From Agrobacterium rosae (GTDB lineage Bacteria > Pseudomonadota > Alphaproteobacteria > Rhizobiales > Rhizobiaceae): DNA of 64,000 nt. Of this stretch, positions 1 to 9,416 are shown piece after piece. Position numbers and translations under genes: made by a program. Within the stretch, counting starts at the first letter, position 1; each line of letters begins with the position of its first letter. The stretch is from contig NZ_NXEJ01000002.1 in the NCBI RefSeq assembly GCF_002915175.1, positions 340,236 through 404,235 on the forward strand, read 5' to 3'. The notes under the pieces were generated by a model. It ran no database searches, had not been told where the DNA came from, and saw only the letters and a list, made by a program, of their open reading frames with translations.

Positions 1-1818
1 GCGCCACGGGTGTTTCTGGAAAAAATGCGGTCCGTCGATACCATCCGGGCAGCGAACGAGGGCCAGCGGCCTGTCTACGATGTAGGGTGCCATCAGGTGC
101 CAGACCTGCGCGTAATAATCGGCGAGACCTTCTTTCGTCACGCCGTCCTTCGGCCAATACAGCCGTTCCGGGTGGCTAAAGGTCACGCTGGTTTTGGGAA
201 CAGGCTTTGCGGAACTTTGCGCATCCTCGCGATGGATATCTTTCGCATCCTTGTCCTCTCGAATGCCCCGAAACGATGCGTGGCGCAGGTTGCCATCGGC
301 AGACCATGTGCGAAACTCCACTTCCGCAACGATATCAGGCTTCACGAAAATCAGATCGCGCTTGGCCAGCGCCGTCAGCTTGTCGGCGAAGGGGCTTGAT
401 TTTTCCGTCAGGGGGTTCAGCGTCTGAAACAGTTTTTCCGCGACATCCGCCGTAAAACCGGTGCCGGCGCGTCCGACGTGGTGAAAACCGTCTTTATCGT
501 AGACGCCGAGGGCCAGCGAACCGATGGCCTGATCCGAGGTGGATGACAGCGTGAAGCCACCGATGACGAACTCCTGACGGCTGGAGCATTTGGACTTTAC
601 CCATTGCCCCTTGCGTCCTGAAAGGTATTTGCTGCTTTTCTGTTTGGAGATCACACCCTCGAGGCTGAGGCGGCAGGCGTGATCAAGGATCATGTCGCCG
701 TTTTCCTCGAAATGCTCGCTATATCTCAAGGCAGCATCGCCGGATGGCAGCAGCTTTTCGAGGAGATGCTTGCGCTCGATCAGCTCCCCGTTTTGAAGGC
801 TTTGGCCATCCAGATGCAACAGATCGAAGGCGTAATATCGGAAGCGGTCCGTTCGACCGGCGCTCAAGTCCTCTTGCAGAGCTGAAAAGTCCGATGCGCC
901 ATTGTCGCGTTCCACAACAATCTCTCCATCGAGTATCGCATTTTGAACGGGAAGCTTGCTGAACGCCTTGACGACCTGGGGGCCAAACTTTTCCGTCCAG
1001 TCCAACCCGCTGCGGGTCAGAAGCGACACTTTGCCATCATCGATCCGAACCTGAACGCGGTAACCATCGAATTTGATTTCGTGCAGCCAGCGGTCGCCTG
1101 CGGGTGGCTTGGGTTTGAGGGTTGCAAGGGCAGGCGGGATGAAATCCGGTAGCGCTGCCTTGCGTGCGCCTTTTGGAAAATCATGCGTCTGCTTCGCTCC
1201 CGCAGTGGCCTTGGCCTTTTTGCTGACCGGCTTCGAATTCCACGTATCATCGGGTTTTGCGGCCACGTCTTTGATGCCGCGCCCAGATTTGATGGAGTTG
1301 GGCTCCTCGACCAGAATATCCTTGTCACCCTTGGTGCGGGCTTCTTCGTCCTCGACCTTGATCAGGAGCCAGTTTTCGCGGGTTTCGCCGGGTTTACCGT
1401 GCATACGAACCAGATGCCAACGACCTCTCAGCTTCTCGCCATCGAGATCGAATTCCAGATGGCCTTTCTTGTAGCCTTTTTTGGCATCACCAACCGGGCG
1501 CCAGGTTCCCTTGTCCCACAGGATCACCGTGCCGCCGCCATATTGACCCTTGGGTATGACGCCTTCGAATTCGCCGTAGCTCAAGGGGTGGTCTTCCACA
1601 TGGACCGCAAGCCGTTTGTCTTCTGGGTCAAGGCTGGGGCCACGCGTCACCGCCCAGCTCTTGAAAACACCGTCCATTTCCAGTCGGAAGTCGTAGTGAA
1701 GCCTGCGGGCATCGTGTTTTTGTATGACGAAGGACGACCCCTGATCCTCGCTCTTGGTGCCGCGTGGTTCTGGCGTCTGGTCGAAGCGGCGCTTGGCGTT
1801 GTAGCTTTGCAGGCCCAT
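1..1818 (-). CDS. ligD: ATP-dependent DNA ligase LigD (3' end beyond window start)
   Basis: Multifunctional NHEJ ligase that trims, fills and seals double-strand breaks held by Ku. 606 codons are visible. The order is an N-terminal 3'-phosphoesterase domain (about residues 10-190, starting MGLQSYNAKRRFD, with HDARRLHYDFRLE), a linker rich in Lys/Ala, then the ligase domain with the nucleotidyl-lysine motif KFDGYR (K249) and an OB fold. The polymerase (primase-like) domain begins near residue 560 (SHPERLYWPKDG) and runs off the window. This PE-LIG-POL order is known from other rhizobial LigDs. The ATG lies 2 bases after the ku stop codon, so the two are cotranscribed. No frameshift was seen. 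The C-terminal polymerase part cannot be checked here. Confidence 0.95.
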   Translation of the reverse strand, partial: MGLQSYNAKRRFDQTPEPRGTKSEDQGSSFVIQKHDARRLHYDFRLEMDGVFKSWAVTRGPSLDPEDKRLAVHVEDHPLSYGEFEGVIPKGQYGGGTVILWDKGTWRPVGDAKKGYKKGHLEFDLDGEKLRGRWHLVRMHGKPGETRENWLLIKVEDEEARTKGDKDILVEEPNSIKSGRGIKDVAAKPDDTWNSKPVSKKAKATAGAKQTHDFPKGARKAALPDFIPPALATLKPKPPAGDRWLHEIKFDGYRVQVRIDDGKVSLLTRSGLDWTEKFGPQVVKAFSKLPVQNAILDGEIVVERDNGASDFSALQEDLSAGRTDRFRYYAFDLLHLDGQSLQNGELIERKHLLEKLLPSGDAALRYSEHFEENGDMILDHACRLSLEGVISKQKSSKYLSGRKGQWVKSKCSSRQEFVIGGFTLSSTSDQAIGSLALGVYDKDGFHHVGRAGTGFTADVAEKLFQTLNPLTEKSSPFADKLTALAKRDLIFVKPDIVAEVEFRTWSADGNLRHASFRGIREDKDAKDIHREDAQSSAKPVPKTSVTFSHPERLYWPKDGVTKEGLADYYAQVWHLMAPYIVDRPLALVRCPDGIDGPHFFQKHPWR

Positions 1819-1820
1819 GG

Positions 1821-2654
1821 TCAGCTCGCTTTTTTCGTTTTGGTGGCCGGCTTCTTGGCGGTTTTTTCAATGGCACCCTTGTCTCCGGCTGCACTGCGGC
1901 GCAGAGCCTCCTTCAGGTCGACGACATTGTCGCGTTTTTCCTCGATGGGTTTCTTGATTGGGCGACCCTCGATCTTGGCTTTGACCAGTTCCGCCAAGGC
2001 GTCGTTGTAACGATCGGCATAGGCCGCGGGATCGAATTTTCCGGCCCGTTTCTTGATGATGTGGCTGGCAAGTTCCAGCATTTCATCATCGAACTTCATG
2101 TCTGGAATGGATTTGAAGGTGGTGTTCTGCGAGCGGACCTCATAATCGAAACTGAGGGTCGTCGCGATCAGTGCCTTGCCGTGCGGGCGGATGATGAGGT
2201 TGCGGTTGCGGCGAAACAGCACGGCCTCCGCAATTGCGACCACATTTTGCCGCTGCATGGCCTGTGCTAGCAGGCTGAGTGCATCCTCTCCATCTCCGTC
2301 GGTCGCTGCGAGGAAATAGGGCCGGTCGAAATAGAGCTTATCTATGTCGTCGCAGGCAATGAAGTTCTCGATGTCGATGACCTTGTTGCTGTCGGGCATG
2401 AGTGCTGCGATTTCGTCACCTTCAACGATGACGTGGTCGCCATTGTCGAGTTCAAAGCCTCTGACCTGATCAGACTTGTCGACCTGCTCGCCGGTATCAC
2501 TATCGACATATTGCCGCTCGACGCGGTTGCCGGTCTTTCGATTGACGATATTGAACGAGATTTTTTCCGACGAGGTGATGGCCGAATACAGCCCGACCTC
2601 GCAGGCGAAATCACCAAATTTGATGTGGCCTTTCCAGCTTGCCCGGCGTGTCAT
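1821..2654 (-). CDS. ku: Ku DNA end-binding protein
   Basis: Homodimeric bacterial Ku that binds DNA ends and recruits LigD in non-homologous end joining. 277 aa, the usual length for bacterial Ku. The core begins MTRRASWKGHIKFGDFACEV, typical of the family (W-K-G-x-I-x-F-G), and a Lys/Ala-rich basic tail (AEKT-AKKPATKTKKAS region) follows the core, as in Ku proteins that bind DNA through the C-terminus. The start overlaps the stop of the preceding small gene by 4 bases (ATGA) and is preceded by GGGGGTG, a good ribosome binding site. Rhizobia often carry several ku copies; this one is paired directly with ligD. Confidence 0.95.
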   Translation of the reverse strand: MTRRASWKGHIKFGDFACEVGLYSAITSSEKISFNIVNRKTGNRVERQYVDSDTGEQVDKSDQVRGFELDNGDHVIVEGDEIAALMPDSNKVIDIENFIACDDIDKLYFDRPYFLAATDGDGEDALSLLAQAMQRQNVVAIAEAVLFRRNRNLIIRPHGKALIATTLSFDYEVRSQNTTFKSIPDMKFDDEMLELASHIIKKRAGKFDPAAYADRYNDALAELVKAKIEGRPIKKPIEEKRDNVVDLKEALRRSAAGDKGAIEKTAKKPATKTKKAS

Positions 2655-2917
2655 GAGTGTGCACCCCCACGCCCGGTTTCAAGCTGTAGATGCTTGAGTG
2701 AGCTGTCGATCATTTGCATGTCCTCGGCGGTAACGACCGGAATGGGATCGGAGGCCATGGCTTCCAGAACTTCCGGTGAAAGCCCACCATTGCGCATCAC
2801 CCATTCCATCGCCTCACGCGTCTCACGTTCCGCTCTCAACTGCGCGTGGAGCGCCAGTATCAACCGGTCCCTGACGTCATAGGTTTTATGATCTTGCTTC
2901 TTCGGTACGCGTGACAT
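2651..2917 (-). CDS. Small hypothetical protein heading the ku-ligD operon
   Basis: 88 aa, charged and mostly helical in appearance (RDRLILALHAQLRAERETREAMEWVMRN is split over two helices), with no signal peptide or membrane segment. I do not recognise a named family. It is the first gene of a three-gene minus-strand unit, with a 4-base overlap to ku, so it is probably translated with Ku. A role in end joining is only suggested by this linkage. The upstream region is short (about 80 bases) and shared with the divergent kinase gene. Confidence 0.7.
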   Translation of the reverse strand: MSRVPKKQDHKTYDVRDRLILALHAQLRAERETREAMEWVMRNGGLSPEVLEAMASDPIPVVTAEDMQMIDSSLKHLQLETGRGGAHS

Positions 2918-2997
2918 GAACCGCTCCTGCGCAATATGGCTAGACTGCTGTTGTCATTCCAATGGCTATTCTAACGTCTCCAAGGGGCCGTCGTTCC

Positions 2998-4539
2998 ATG
3001 GCCTGGACATTGCGCGGAACCAAACGCGATCAGCCGAGTTGTTGCGCTGGGGCATTAGGACGTACGGGGATAGCTTTGAATTTTGTAGGCGGCGGCGAAT
3101 GCGGAAATTTGTTCCGGAATTTTGCTTGGGATGACAGCCCTTTGGGCACCCCTGATGCATGGCCGGTCGAACTTCAAACGCTTGTCAACGTCATGCTTGG
3201 CTCTTTGCAGCCCATGTTGATCGTGTGGGGTCCGTCGCAAATTACCCTCTATAATGACGGTTATGCCGCGATGTGCGGAAATCGCCATCCTGCAGCATTC
3301 GGTCATCCGTTTCGTGATCTTTGGTACGACATCTGGGACGCCGTCGATCCCATCATTTCCGCCGCCTATGCTGGGCAAGGCACGTCGATGGACGACATAG
3401 AGTTCATCATGTATCGCAAGGGTTATGCGGAGGAAACGCATTTCTCGTTTTCCTATACGCCTGTTCGAGATCAATCGGGCGTGGTGCTGGGAATGTTTTG
3501 CGCCTGTTCCGAAATCACCGGCGAGATCATCGTTCGTCGCGAGCAGAAAAGCCTTCAAGAAAAGCTTCTGCAAATATTCGAAATGTCACCTGCGGGCATC
3601 GCCACGTTGGGTGGTCCCGACCACATCTTTGAATTTGCGAATGAAGAATATTATTCGATGATCGGCATTGGCCGGGACATCATCGGAAAATCCGTTGCCG
3701 AGGCTGTGTCCGAGGTTGTCGATCAGGGCTTCATCGATCTTCTCGATACCGTCTATAAAACGGGAGAGCCTTTCGCAGCGCGTGCTGTTCCCGTTGAGCT
3801 TAATCGCGGACCTGATGGTGAGAAGCAGAAGCGTTTCATAGACCTTGTGTATCAGGCAATGCGCGCGCCCTCTGGTGAGATTATGGGCATATTGGTCCAG
3901 GCGCAGGATGTGACGGAGCGGCTGGCCGAGCAGAAGCACCGGGAATTGATATCGCACGAGCTTGGCCACCGCCTCAAGAATCAGCTCGCCATGGTGCAGG
4001 CGATCGCATCTCAAACGCTGCGTTCCGCAGAGAGCCTGGATTCGGCCCGGAAAATACTCTCGGGTCGCATTGGCGTTTTGAGTGCGGCACATGATACGGT
4101 GATCCAGGGCGGTTTGGGAACGTCCAATGTTCATAAGCTGGTCAACCAGATGCTCGAAGTTCACGACGATCCCATGGCGTCACGGTTTACAGTTTCAGGA
4201 GCCAATCTGCGCGTCGGCTCACGCCCGTCCCTGTCTCTTTCGTTGATTCTGCATGAGCTGGCCACGAATGCGGTTAAATACGGAGCTCTCTCGGTGCCGG
4301 ATGGCAAAGTGGATATCAGTTGGCACATCACCGGAGAGGCCAAAGACAGGTTCGAACTCGTTTGGACGGAAACCGGTGGCCCGGAGGTCGCCGCACCGGA
4401 ACGTGTCGGTTCTGGTTCCCGGCTTATCAAGGCAGGTCTTGCCGGTGCCGCCAATGGGCGTGTTGATATTTTGTACGAAGCCTGCGGTCTGCGCTGCGTT
4501 ATTTCGGCAGATCTGACCAGTTTTCAGCAGGAGCATTGA
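2998..4539 (+). CDS. HWE-family sensor histidine kinase with PAS domains
   Basis: Cytoplasmic sensor kinase, 513 codons from this start. Two PAS-like segments come first (about residues 45-180, containing WGPSQITLYNDGY, and 195-310). The kinase core has the HWE signature: phosphoacceptor His in ELGHRLKN (codon at 3967, about residue 324), an N box HELATNAVKYGAL, and W-x-E in the LVWTETGG stretch. No membrane segment is present. Start choice is uncertain: the ATG at 2998 has AAGGGG 10 bases upstream; a TTG at 3076 has GGGGA at good distance and begins exactly at the conserved NFVGGGE; the ATG at 2962 has no ribosome binding site. The receiver gene starts 3 bases after the stop. HWE kinases are common in Rhizobiales, often in light, stress or general-stress signalling; the signal here is unknown. 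Confidence 0.9.
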   Translation: MAWTLRGTKRDQPSCCAGALGRTGIALNFVGGGECGNLFRNFAWDDSPLGTPDAWPVELQTLVNVMLGSLQPMLIVWGPSQITLYNDGYAAMCGNRHPAAFGHPFRDLWYDIWDAVDPIISAAYAGQGTSMDDIEFIMYRKGYAEETHFSFSYTPVRDQSGVVLGMFCACSEITGEIIVRREQKSLQEKLLQIFEMSPAGIATLGGPDHIFEFANEEYYSMIGIGRDIIGKSVAEAVSEVVDQGFIDLLDTVYKTGEPFAARAVPVELNRGPDGEKQKRFIDLVYQAMRAPSGEIMGILVQAQDVTERLAEQKHRELISHELGHRLKNQLAMVQAIASQTLRSAESLDSARKILSGRIGVLSAAHDTVIQGGLGTSNVHKLVNQMLEVHDDPMASRFTVSGANLRVGSRPSLSLSLILHELATNAVKYGALSVPDGKVDISWHITGEAKDRFELVWTETGGPEVAAPERVGSGSRLIKAGLAGAANGRVDILYEACGLRCVISADLTSFQQEH

Positions 4540-4542
4540 TCG

Positions 4543-4908
4543 ATGCAACCGCGACTTCTCATCGTTGAAGATGACGGGCTCATTCGCCTTGATCTGGTTG
4601 ATATGGTCTCGGATCTAGGTTTCCTGGCAGAAGAAGCGGCGACAGCCGATCAGGCAGTTGAAATGCTGGAAACCGAAGACCGGATCGATGCGATCTTGAC
4701 GGATATCGATATGCCCGGATCGATCAACGGTCTGGGGTTGGCAAATGTGGCGCACCGGCGCTGGCCGGATATCAAAGTCGTCGTCATTTCCGGCAGATAC
4801 GATCCCGCCGAAGGGGTGTTGCCACCGGGCGCGATTTTTCTGACGAAGCCGGTCTCGCCCGACCTCATCGAAAAGGCACTTCTAGACGTCGGCATAGCCT
4901 TCCCCTGA
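4543..4908 (+). CDS. Single-domain response regulator (receiver only)
   Basis: 121-aa CheY-like receiver without an output domain. Acidic pocket residues lie in LLIVEDDG, the phosphoacceptor is D54 (ILTDIDMPG) and the conserved lysine lies in FLTKPVSP. It follows the HWE kinase by 3 bases, so it is the likely partner and both come from one transcript. It may act as a phosphate sink or pass phosphate to another component, as is typical of HWE kinase/receiver pairs; this is inference. Confidence 0.93.
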   Translation: MQPRLLIVEDDGLIRLDLVDMVSDLGFLAEEAATADQAVEMLETEDRIDAILTDIDMPGSINGLGLANVAHRRWPDIKVVVISGRYDPAEGVLPPGAIFLTKPVSPDLIEKALLDVGIAFP

Positions 4909-5117
4909 CCACTGACGATGCCTTCAACGACGCTTATCTTCATGCGGCATCCTGACGTTGTGACATGAAAGTAACGGCTGCAACCAGACTCTTGTCTAGG
5001 CAAAATAATCATTGAAAATTCGTTAAAATCTGATTCGACACGCGATTCGATCAGGTGTAATAAATAATCGTTCAAGGAATGAGTACAGATAACTCGCATC
5101 TTTCGGGAGGATGGGCC

Positions 5118-5339
5118 TTGTCTTACGTGGCTTTTCAACGTGTGGGTACACAGTTGTCACCCCAACAGGTCACTGATCTTCAGACGATATTCGATGGCGT
5201 TTGTTTTGAGTGCCTTGAAGATCGGAGCAGTCCGGTGGCCAATGAGTGCGCGGCAGTTCTGATTAGAAGCGCCCAGCGTGGCATTCTCGATCACGACATG
5301 CTGCGTGATATCGGTAAAGCGGTTATGCGCCGCCACTGA
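5118..5339 (+). CDS. Small hypothetical protein
   Basis: 73 aa from a TTG start preceded by GGGAGG at 7-base spacing; an ATG at 5079 would give 86 aa, but its AAGGA lies almost against the start codon. Sequence features are two helical stretches (LSPQQVTDLQTIFDGVC and AAVLIRSAQRGILDHDML) and two cysteines near the middle. No signal peptide. I do not recognise it by a named family, although short proteins of this look are common in Rhizobiaceae. A strong terminator follows 21 bases after the stop, supporting a real monocistronic gene. Confidence 0.65.
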   Translation: MSYVAFQRVGTQLSPQQVTDLQTIFDGVCFECLEDRSSPVANECAAVLIRSAQRGILDHDMLRDIGKAVMRRH

Positions 5340-5360
5340 TCCAAGACATGGAAAAGTTCA

Positions 5361-5385
5361 AGCGCCCGGTTGCCCGGGCGCTTTT
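5361..5385 (+). terminator. Rho-independent terminator
   Basis: A 9-bp perfect stem (AGCGCCCGG paired with CCGGGCGCT) with a 4-base loop, followed by TTTT. It ends the small gene at 5118-5339. It lies 9 bases from the dps stop codon on the other strand and might serve both sides, but the A-run needed for the minus strand is weak. Confidence 0.85.
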
Positions 5386-5393
5386 GTGTTGGG

Positions 5394-5882
5394 TCAGCTT
5401 TTTTCCTGAACGTGGGCTTCAAGGAACCAGAGCGATTTATCCAAATCTCGTGACGCTGCCGTAAAGATGTCGGCGGTGTTCGGATCGCCTGCATCATCCG
5501 CTTCATCGATTGATTTGCGAATGAGATTAGCAACATCACCATAGCGTTCGATCAACTCATCGAGGTGATCCTGAGTTTTGAAGATATCCGTTGGATAGGC
5601 CTTCAGCTTGGATGTCGACGTGACCGACTGCACGCTGCCAAGGGCAGTGCCACCCAGCTGCACGGCGCGTTCCGCAATGGTGTCGCTATGCTTATCGAGC
5701 AGGGTGCGGAATGTGTCCAGCAGTTCGTGGATCGCGATAAATTGCGGTCCCTTCAGGTTCCAATGGGCCTGTTTCGTTACCAGCGACAGATCGATGACGG
5801 AAGCCAGAGCTTCGTTCAAGAGCCCTATGACCGTTGCCTTGGTATTGGATGGTAGATCGTTTCGGGTCTTGTGGGTTCTCAT
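5394..5882 (-). CDS. dps: Dps family DNA-protecting ferroxidase
   Basis: 162-aa Dps/ferritin-like protein that forms a dodecameric shell, oxidises Fe(II) with hydrogen peroxide and binds DNA in starvation or oxidative stress. The ferroxidase-site residues are visible in KQAHWNLKGPQF and in HELLDTFRTLLDKHSDTIAERA, with the usual spacing and family length. A short basic N-terminus (MRTHKTRNDLPSNTKAT) could contact DNA. Monocistronic: the next minus-strand gene upstream is about 100 bases away, and the spacer holds an AT-rich stretch suitable for a promoter. Confidence 0.95.
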   Translation of the reverse strand: MRTHKTRNDLPSNTKATVIGLLNEALASVIDLSLVTKQAHWNLKGPQFIAIHELLDTFRTLLDKHSDTIAERAVQLGGTALGSVQSVTSTSKLKAYPTDIFKTQDHLDELIERYGDVANLIRKSIDEADDAGDPNTADIFTAASRDLDKSLWFLEAHVQEKS

Positions 5883-5984
5883 GTTGTTCTCCTGAAACGC
5901 GATTATATTTTGGTTTTTTAAACGTCCGGGAAATCAACGGGTAGGAGCGGTAGTCGTTCCATCATCCGCGGTTGCAAATATATG

Positions 5985-6248
5985 TTAATTGTCTGTTGGG
6001 GGGTCGCTTATAATTTCGCGGTCGAGAAGCGTTAAGGACCTGTCCGGTTCGATGCGATAGGTTTCATGGGCTCGTCGGCCGTCCTGCATAACGAACTCGT
6101 GGCTGAAGGTGCTGCCGACAGGAGACTTGGTTAGTTTTGTTCGGGGCTGGCCGCCATAGGTGATGCTACCGGGAATGGGCTCGATAGCGGAGGCGCCGGT
6201 TGTGCAGGACGCGAGCGCCAAGACGAGCAGCAGAGCGAATTTGCGCAT
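5985..6248 (-). CDS. Small outer-membrane or periplasmic lipoprotein
   Basis: 87 aa starting MRKFALLLVLALASCTTG, a short lipoprotein signal with lipobox LASC. The ATG has AGGGAAG upstream; the longer in-frame start at 6293 lacks a site and would hide the signal peptide. The mature part is polar (GQPRTKLTKSPVGSTFSH and DREIISDPPTDN) with no recognised domain. It could be an envelope stress or adhesion-related lipoprotein; no function is assigned. Confidence 0.75.
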   Translation of the reverse strand: MRKFALLLVLALASCTTGASAIEPIPGSITYGGQPRTKLTKSPVGSTFSHEFVMQDGRRAHETYRIEPDRSLTLLDREIISDPPTDN

Positions 6249-6312
6249 GATGTCTTCCCTAAAAAGGTGATATCCTACTAAAACGAACTGCAACCTTTTC
6301 CGTTCCTGATAT

Positions 6313-6344
6313 AAAAAAGCCCCGCATCCTTTCGAATGCGGGGC
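6313..6344 (-). terminator. Rho-independent terminator of tctCBA
   Basis: On the minus strand a 9-bp stem GCCCCGCAT/ATGCGGGGC with an 8-base loop is followed by a run of six T. It lies 25 bases beyond the tctA stop and ends the tctCBA operon. Confidence 0.88.
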
Positions 6345-6368
6345 AGGCCCTTGGGAGGGAGCTCTTTA

Positions 6369-7886
6369 TCAGTCTTCGTTAGCAGCAAGCTGCGTCAACA
6401 CCTGGCCGCGACCGCGAATACGCATGATCAGCGGGATGATAAATGCTGCGGCAGCGACGGCGAACAGGCCAACGGCAATCCACGACGTGAACAGCACCGA
6501 TGGATCACCCTGACCGATGGCCAGTGCGCGGCGCAATTGCTGTTCGGCCAGCGGCCCGAGGATGAGGCCGACGACGGCAGGTGCAATCGGATAGCCGAAG
6601 ATGCGCATGATATAGCCGAGGATACCGAAGGCCAAGAGCATGCCGAGTTCGAACACGGACGGGTTCGCGCCGATGGTGCCGAGCGTTGCAAACAGCAGAA
6701 TGCCAGCATAGAGCCATGGCTTTGGAATGGTCAGCAGCTTCACCCACAGGCCGATCAGCGGCAGGTTGAGAACCAGCAGCATGAGGTTGGCGATGAACAG
6801 GCTGGCGATCAGACCCCAGACGAGCTGCGGGTTGGTCGCAAACAGAAGCGGGCCGGGCTGAAGGCCGAACTGCTGGAAACCGGCGAGCATGATGGCAGCC
6901 GTCGCTGTTGTCGGCAGGCCGAGTGTCAGCAGTGGCACCAGCGTACCGGCGGCAGATGCGTTGTTGGCCGCTTCAGGGCCGGCAACGCCTTCGATGGCGC
7001 CGTGGCCGAATTCTTCCGGGTGTTTGGACAGCTTCTTTTCCGTTGCGTAGGACAGGAAGGTGCCGATTTCAGCGCCGCCCGCTGGCATTGCGCCAATCGG
7101 AAAGCCGATCAACGTGCCACGAAGCCATGGCTTCCACGACCGTGCCCAGTCCTGTGCGCTCATCCAGACCGAACCCTTGACGGCCTCGACCTTTTCGTCA
7201 CCGCTCTGGCCCTGTGCGACGATGAACAGGGTTTCACCGATAGCGAACATGGCCACCGCGAGCGTTGTGACTTCCACGCCATCGAGCAGGTCGGGGATGC
7301 CGAAGCTCATACGCGTCTGGCCGGTCAACTGGTCGATACCGACGATGGCGAGCGCAAAGCCGATGAACAGCGAGGTGAGACCGCGAAGCGCCGAGTCACC
7401 GAAGGCCGACGACACGGTAACGAAGGCGAGAACCATCAGCGCGAAATATTCGCGTGGGCCGAAAACCAGCGCCAGCTTGACGATGTAGGGTGCCACGAAG
7501 GCCAGCGCGATGGTCGCAATCAGACCCGCCACGAAGGAGCCGATGGCGGCTGTGGCAAGGGCGGGACCGCCGCGCCCGGCGCGGGCCATCTTGTTGCCCT
7601 CCAGTGCGGTTACGATGGACGCACTTTCGCCGGGTGTGTTGAGCAGGATCGATGTGGTCGAGCCGCCATACATGCCGCCGTAATAGATACCGGCAAACAT
7701 GATGAGCGAACCGGCAGGATCGAGCTGGTAGGTAACGGGCAGAAGCAGCGCGACGGTCAATGCCGGGCCGATGCCGGGCAGAACGCCGACGGCGGTGCCG
7801 AGCGTGACGCCAATCAGCGCATAAAGAAGGTTCATCGGTTGCGCAGCAACAGCGATGCCTTGCAGCAGAAAATCAAAAGTGCTCAT
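6369..7886 (-). CDS. tctA: Tripartite tricarboxylate transporter, large permease TctA
   Basis: 505-aa inner-membrane permease with about 12 hydrophobic segments, the usual TctA length. Typical motifs include [21 protein letters not shown] near residue 30-50 and [15 protein letters not shown] around residue 75, the Gly/Pro-rich segments of this family. It works with TctB and the periplasmic binding protein TctC to import tricarboxylates or related carboxylic acids using an ion gradient. Third gene of the operon; a 94-base gap separates it from tctB. The regulatory pair tctDE lies 3 kb upstream. Confidence 0.95.
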   Translation of the reverse strand: MSTFDFLLQGIAVAAQPMNLLYALIGVTLGTAVGVLPGIGPALTVALLLPVTYQLDPAGSLIMFAGIYYGGMYGGSTTSILLNTPGESASIVTALEGNKMARAGRGGPALATAAIGSFVAGLIATIALAFVAPYIVKLALVFGPREYFALMVLAFVTVSSAFGDSALRGLTSLFIGFALAIVGIDQLTGQTRMSFGIPDLLDGVEVTTLAVAMFAIGETLFIVAQGQSGDEKVEAVKGSVWMSAQDWARSWKPWLRGTLIGFPIGAMPAGGAEIGTFLSYATEKKLSKHPEEFGHGAIEGVAGPEAANNASAAGTLVPLLTLGLPTTATAAIMLAGFQQFGLQPGPLLFATNPQLVWGLIASLFIANLMLLVLNLPLIGLWVKLLTIPKPWLYAGILLFATLGTIGANPSVFELGMLLAFGILGYIMRIFGYPIAPAVVGLILGPLAEQQLRRALAIGQGDPSVLFTSWIAVGLFAVAAAAFIIPLIMRIRGRGQVLTQLAANED

Positions 7887-7980
7887 GGACAGTTGTCCCC
7901 CTGTCGGGTGAAGTCTTTGCTGCGCTTAAAATGCGGGCACCAAGGCTTCATGTCTTGTTGTTTATCGAGTGGATCGGCCG

Positions 7981-8475
7981 TCAGAAGAACAGCCGCTCCA
8001 AGGGTCCAGCAGGCAGCGACAGTTGCAGCAGCTGTGCAAAGATCACCCAGATGACGAAGCTGAAAACGATACCGATGGGGATCGAATACCAAAGCTTGCG
8101 TTTGCCGAAGGCGCGGGCCGTAAAGGCAAAGAGCAGGCCGGTGGCAATCGAGAAACCGGCGATGTTCAGCAGCAGCATCTGTGCGGCAAGGCCTGCGATG
8201 ACCCAGAAGACCGGTCCCAGTTCCTGCTTGTCGCGGGTCGGAAACTCGTTGCGCCATGCTTCAAAGCCGGTCCAGATGGCCAGACCGACAAGACAGAAGG
8301 CAATGGCGTAAGGAACGGTTGCCGGGCCGACCGGAGAATAACCGGTGACGCTGGCAAGGCGGGCCGAATCCCAGAAGATCACAGCTGCAACGACCACGAG
8401 AAAGACGGCGATGCCGAACGCCGCCCAATCAGGGCGGCGCTTTGTGGGTTGGGAAGGGGATGAACCCTGGCTCAT
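7981..8475 (-). CDS. tctB: Tripartite tricarboxylate transporter, small permease TctB
   Basis: 164 aa with four predicted membrane segments (for example WAAFGIAVFLVVVAAVIF near residues 19-37 and a paired hydrophobic stretch at the C-terminus), the normal TctB size. TctB is the accessory membrane subunit of the TctABC transporter. Its start codon overlaps the tctC stop by 4 bases (ATGA), indicating translational coupling. Confidence 0.92.
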   Translation of the reverse strand: MSQGSSPSQPTKRRPDWAAFGIAVFLVVVAAVIFWDSARLASVTGYSPVGPATVPYAIAFCLVGLAIWTGFEAWRNEFPTRDKQELGPVFWVIAGLAAQMLLLNIAGFSIATGLLFAFTARAFGKRKLWYSIPIGIVFSFVIWVIFAQLLQLSLPAGPLERLFF

Positions 8476-9416
8476 TTTACCAGTCCGATGTCTTTGAGGA
8501 TGGCTTCTGTCGAGGCGGTGTCCTTTGCAAGCTGTTCCTTGAAAGCGTCACCGGCAAGATAGGTGTCCATCCAGCCCTTGGTCTTCAGCGTTTCCTGCCA
8601 CTTTGCAGACTTCGCCAGCTTTTCGACATCGGCGCTGACGGCCTTTTCCTGTTCAGGCGTCAGGCCTGGAGGGGCCGCAACCATGCGCCAGTTCTGGATC
8701 ACGACGTCGAGGCCGCTTTCCTTCAGCGTCGGGGCATCGATGCCTTCGATCTTGGCTTCGCTGGAGATGGCGAGAAGGCGAACGGTTCCAGACTTTACCT
8801 GGCTTTCGAATTCGCCATAGCTGGAGATACCGGCAGTCACCTGTGCGCCGAGGATGGAGGCCAGAGCCTCACCGCCGCCGGAGTAAGCGATGTAGTTGAT
8901 CTTGGTTGGATCGACGCCCGCAGCCTTGGCAATCAGGCCAGCCGTGATGTGGTCGGTGCCGCCAGCAGAACCGCCGCCCCAGGAAACGCTACCCGGGTCT
9001 TTCTTGAGCTGTTCGACCAGTTGACCGATGTTCTGGATCGGCGACGAGGCCGGAACGACGATGACTTCGTATTCACCGGTCAGACGCGCAATCGGCGTGA
9101 CGTCCTTAAGCGTAACCGGAGCCTTGTTCGTGAGGATAGCCCCAACCATGACATAGCCGCCGACGATCAGCGCGTTGGGATTGCCCTTCTGCTGGCTTGC
9201 GAACTGCGCAAGGCCAATGGTGCCACCGGCGCCGGGAACGTTCTGAACCTGGACGCGCTTCGAAATGCCGTCTTCCTGCAGCACGCTCTGCAACGAACGT
9301 GCCGTCTGGTCCCAGCCACCGCCGGGGTTTGCAGGAGCAATGATGGTGTAATCGGCTGCTGCTGCCGGAAGTGCGATTGCGCCAGCGAGTAGCGAAGCGA
9401 TGAAGAAATGCTTCAA
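8472..9416 (-). CDS. tctC: Tripartite tricarboxylate transporter, binding protein TctC
   Basis: Periplasmic solute receptor (Bug/TctC family). The start is a TTG at 9416-9414: AAGGAGGG lies 6 bases upstream and a clean signal peptide follows ([21 protein letters not shown]), whereas the in-frame ATGs further upstream have neither. This gives 314 aa, the normal family length. The mature protein begins near [19 protein letters not shown], the conserved N-terminal ligand-contact motif of TctC proteins. It is the first gene of tctCBA. The ligand (citrate, propionate derivatives or another carboxylate) cannot be told from sequence. Confidence 0.95.
   Translation of the reverse strand: MKHFFIASLLAGAIALPAAAADYTIIAPANPGGGWDQTARSLQSVLQEDGISKRVQVQNVPGAGGTIGLAQFASQQKGNPNALIVGGYVMVGAILTNKAPVTLKDVTPIARLTGEYEVIVVPASSPIQNIGQLVEQLKKDPGSVSWGGGSAGGTDHITAGLIAKAAGVDPTKINYIAYSGGGEALASILGAQVTAGISSYGEFESQVKSGTVRLLAISSEAKIEGIDAPTLKESGLDVVIQNWRMVAAPPGLTPEQEKAVSADVEKLAKSAKWQETLKTKGWMDTYLAGDAFKEQLAKDTASTEAILKDIGLVK

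Noticed and set aside
1183-2010. Plus-strand open frame overlapping ligD and ku (275 codons)
   Set aside because: Antisense to LigD and Ku, both with strong motifs; no ribosome site.
6336-8054. Long plus-strand open frame opposite tctA (572 codons)
   Set aside because: It is antisense to tctA, which has clear family motifs. The translation is biased in composition (many Gln, His, Arg) as expected for a shadow frame.
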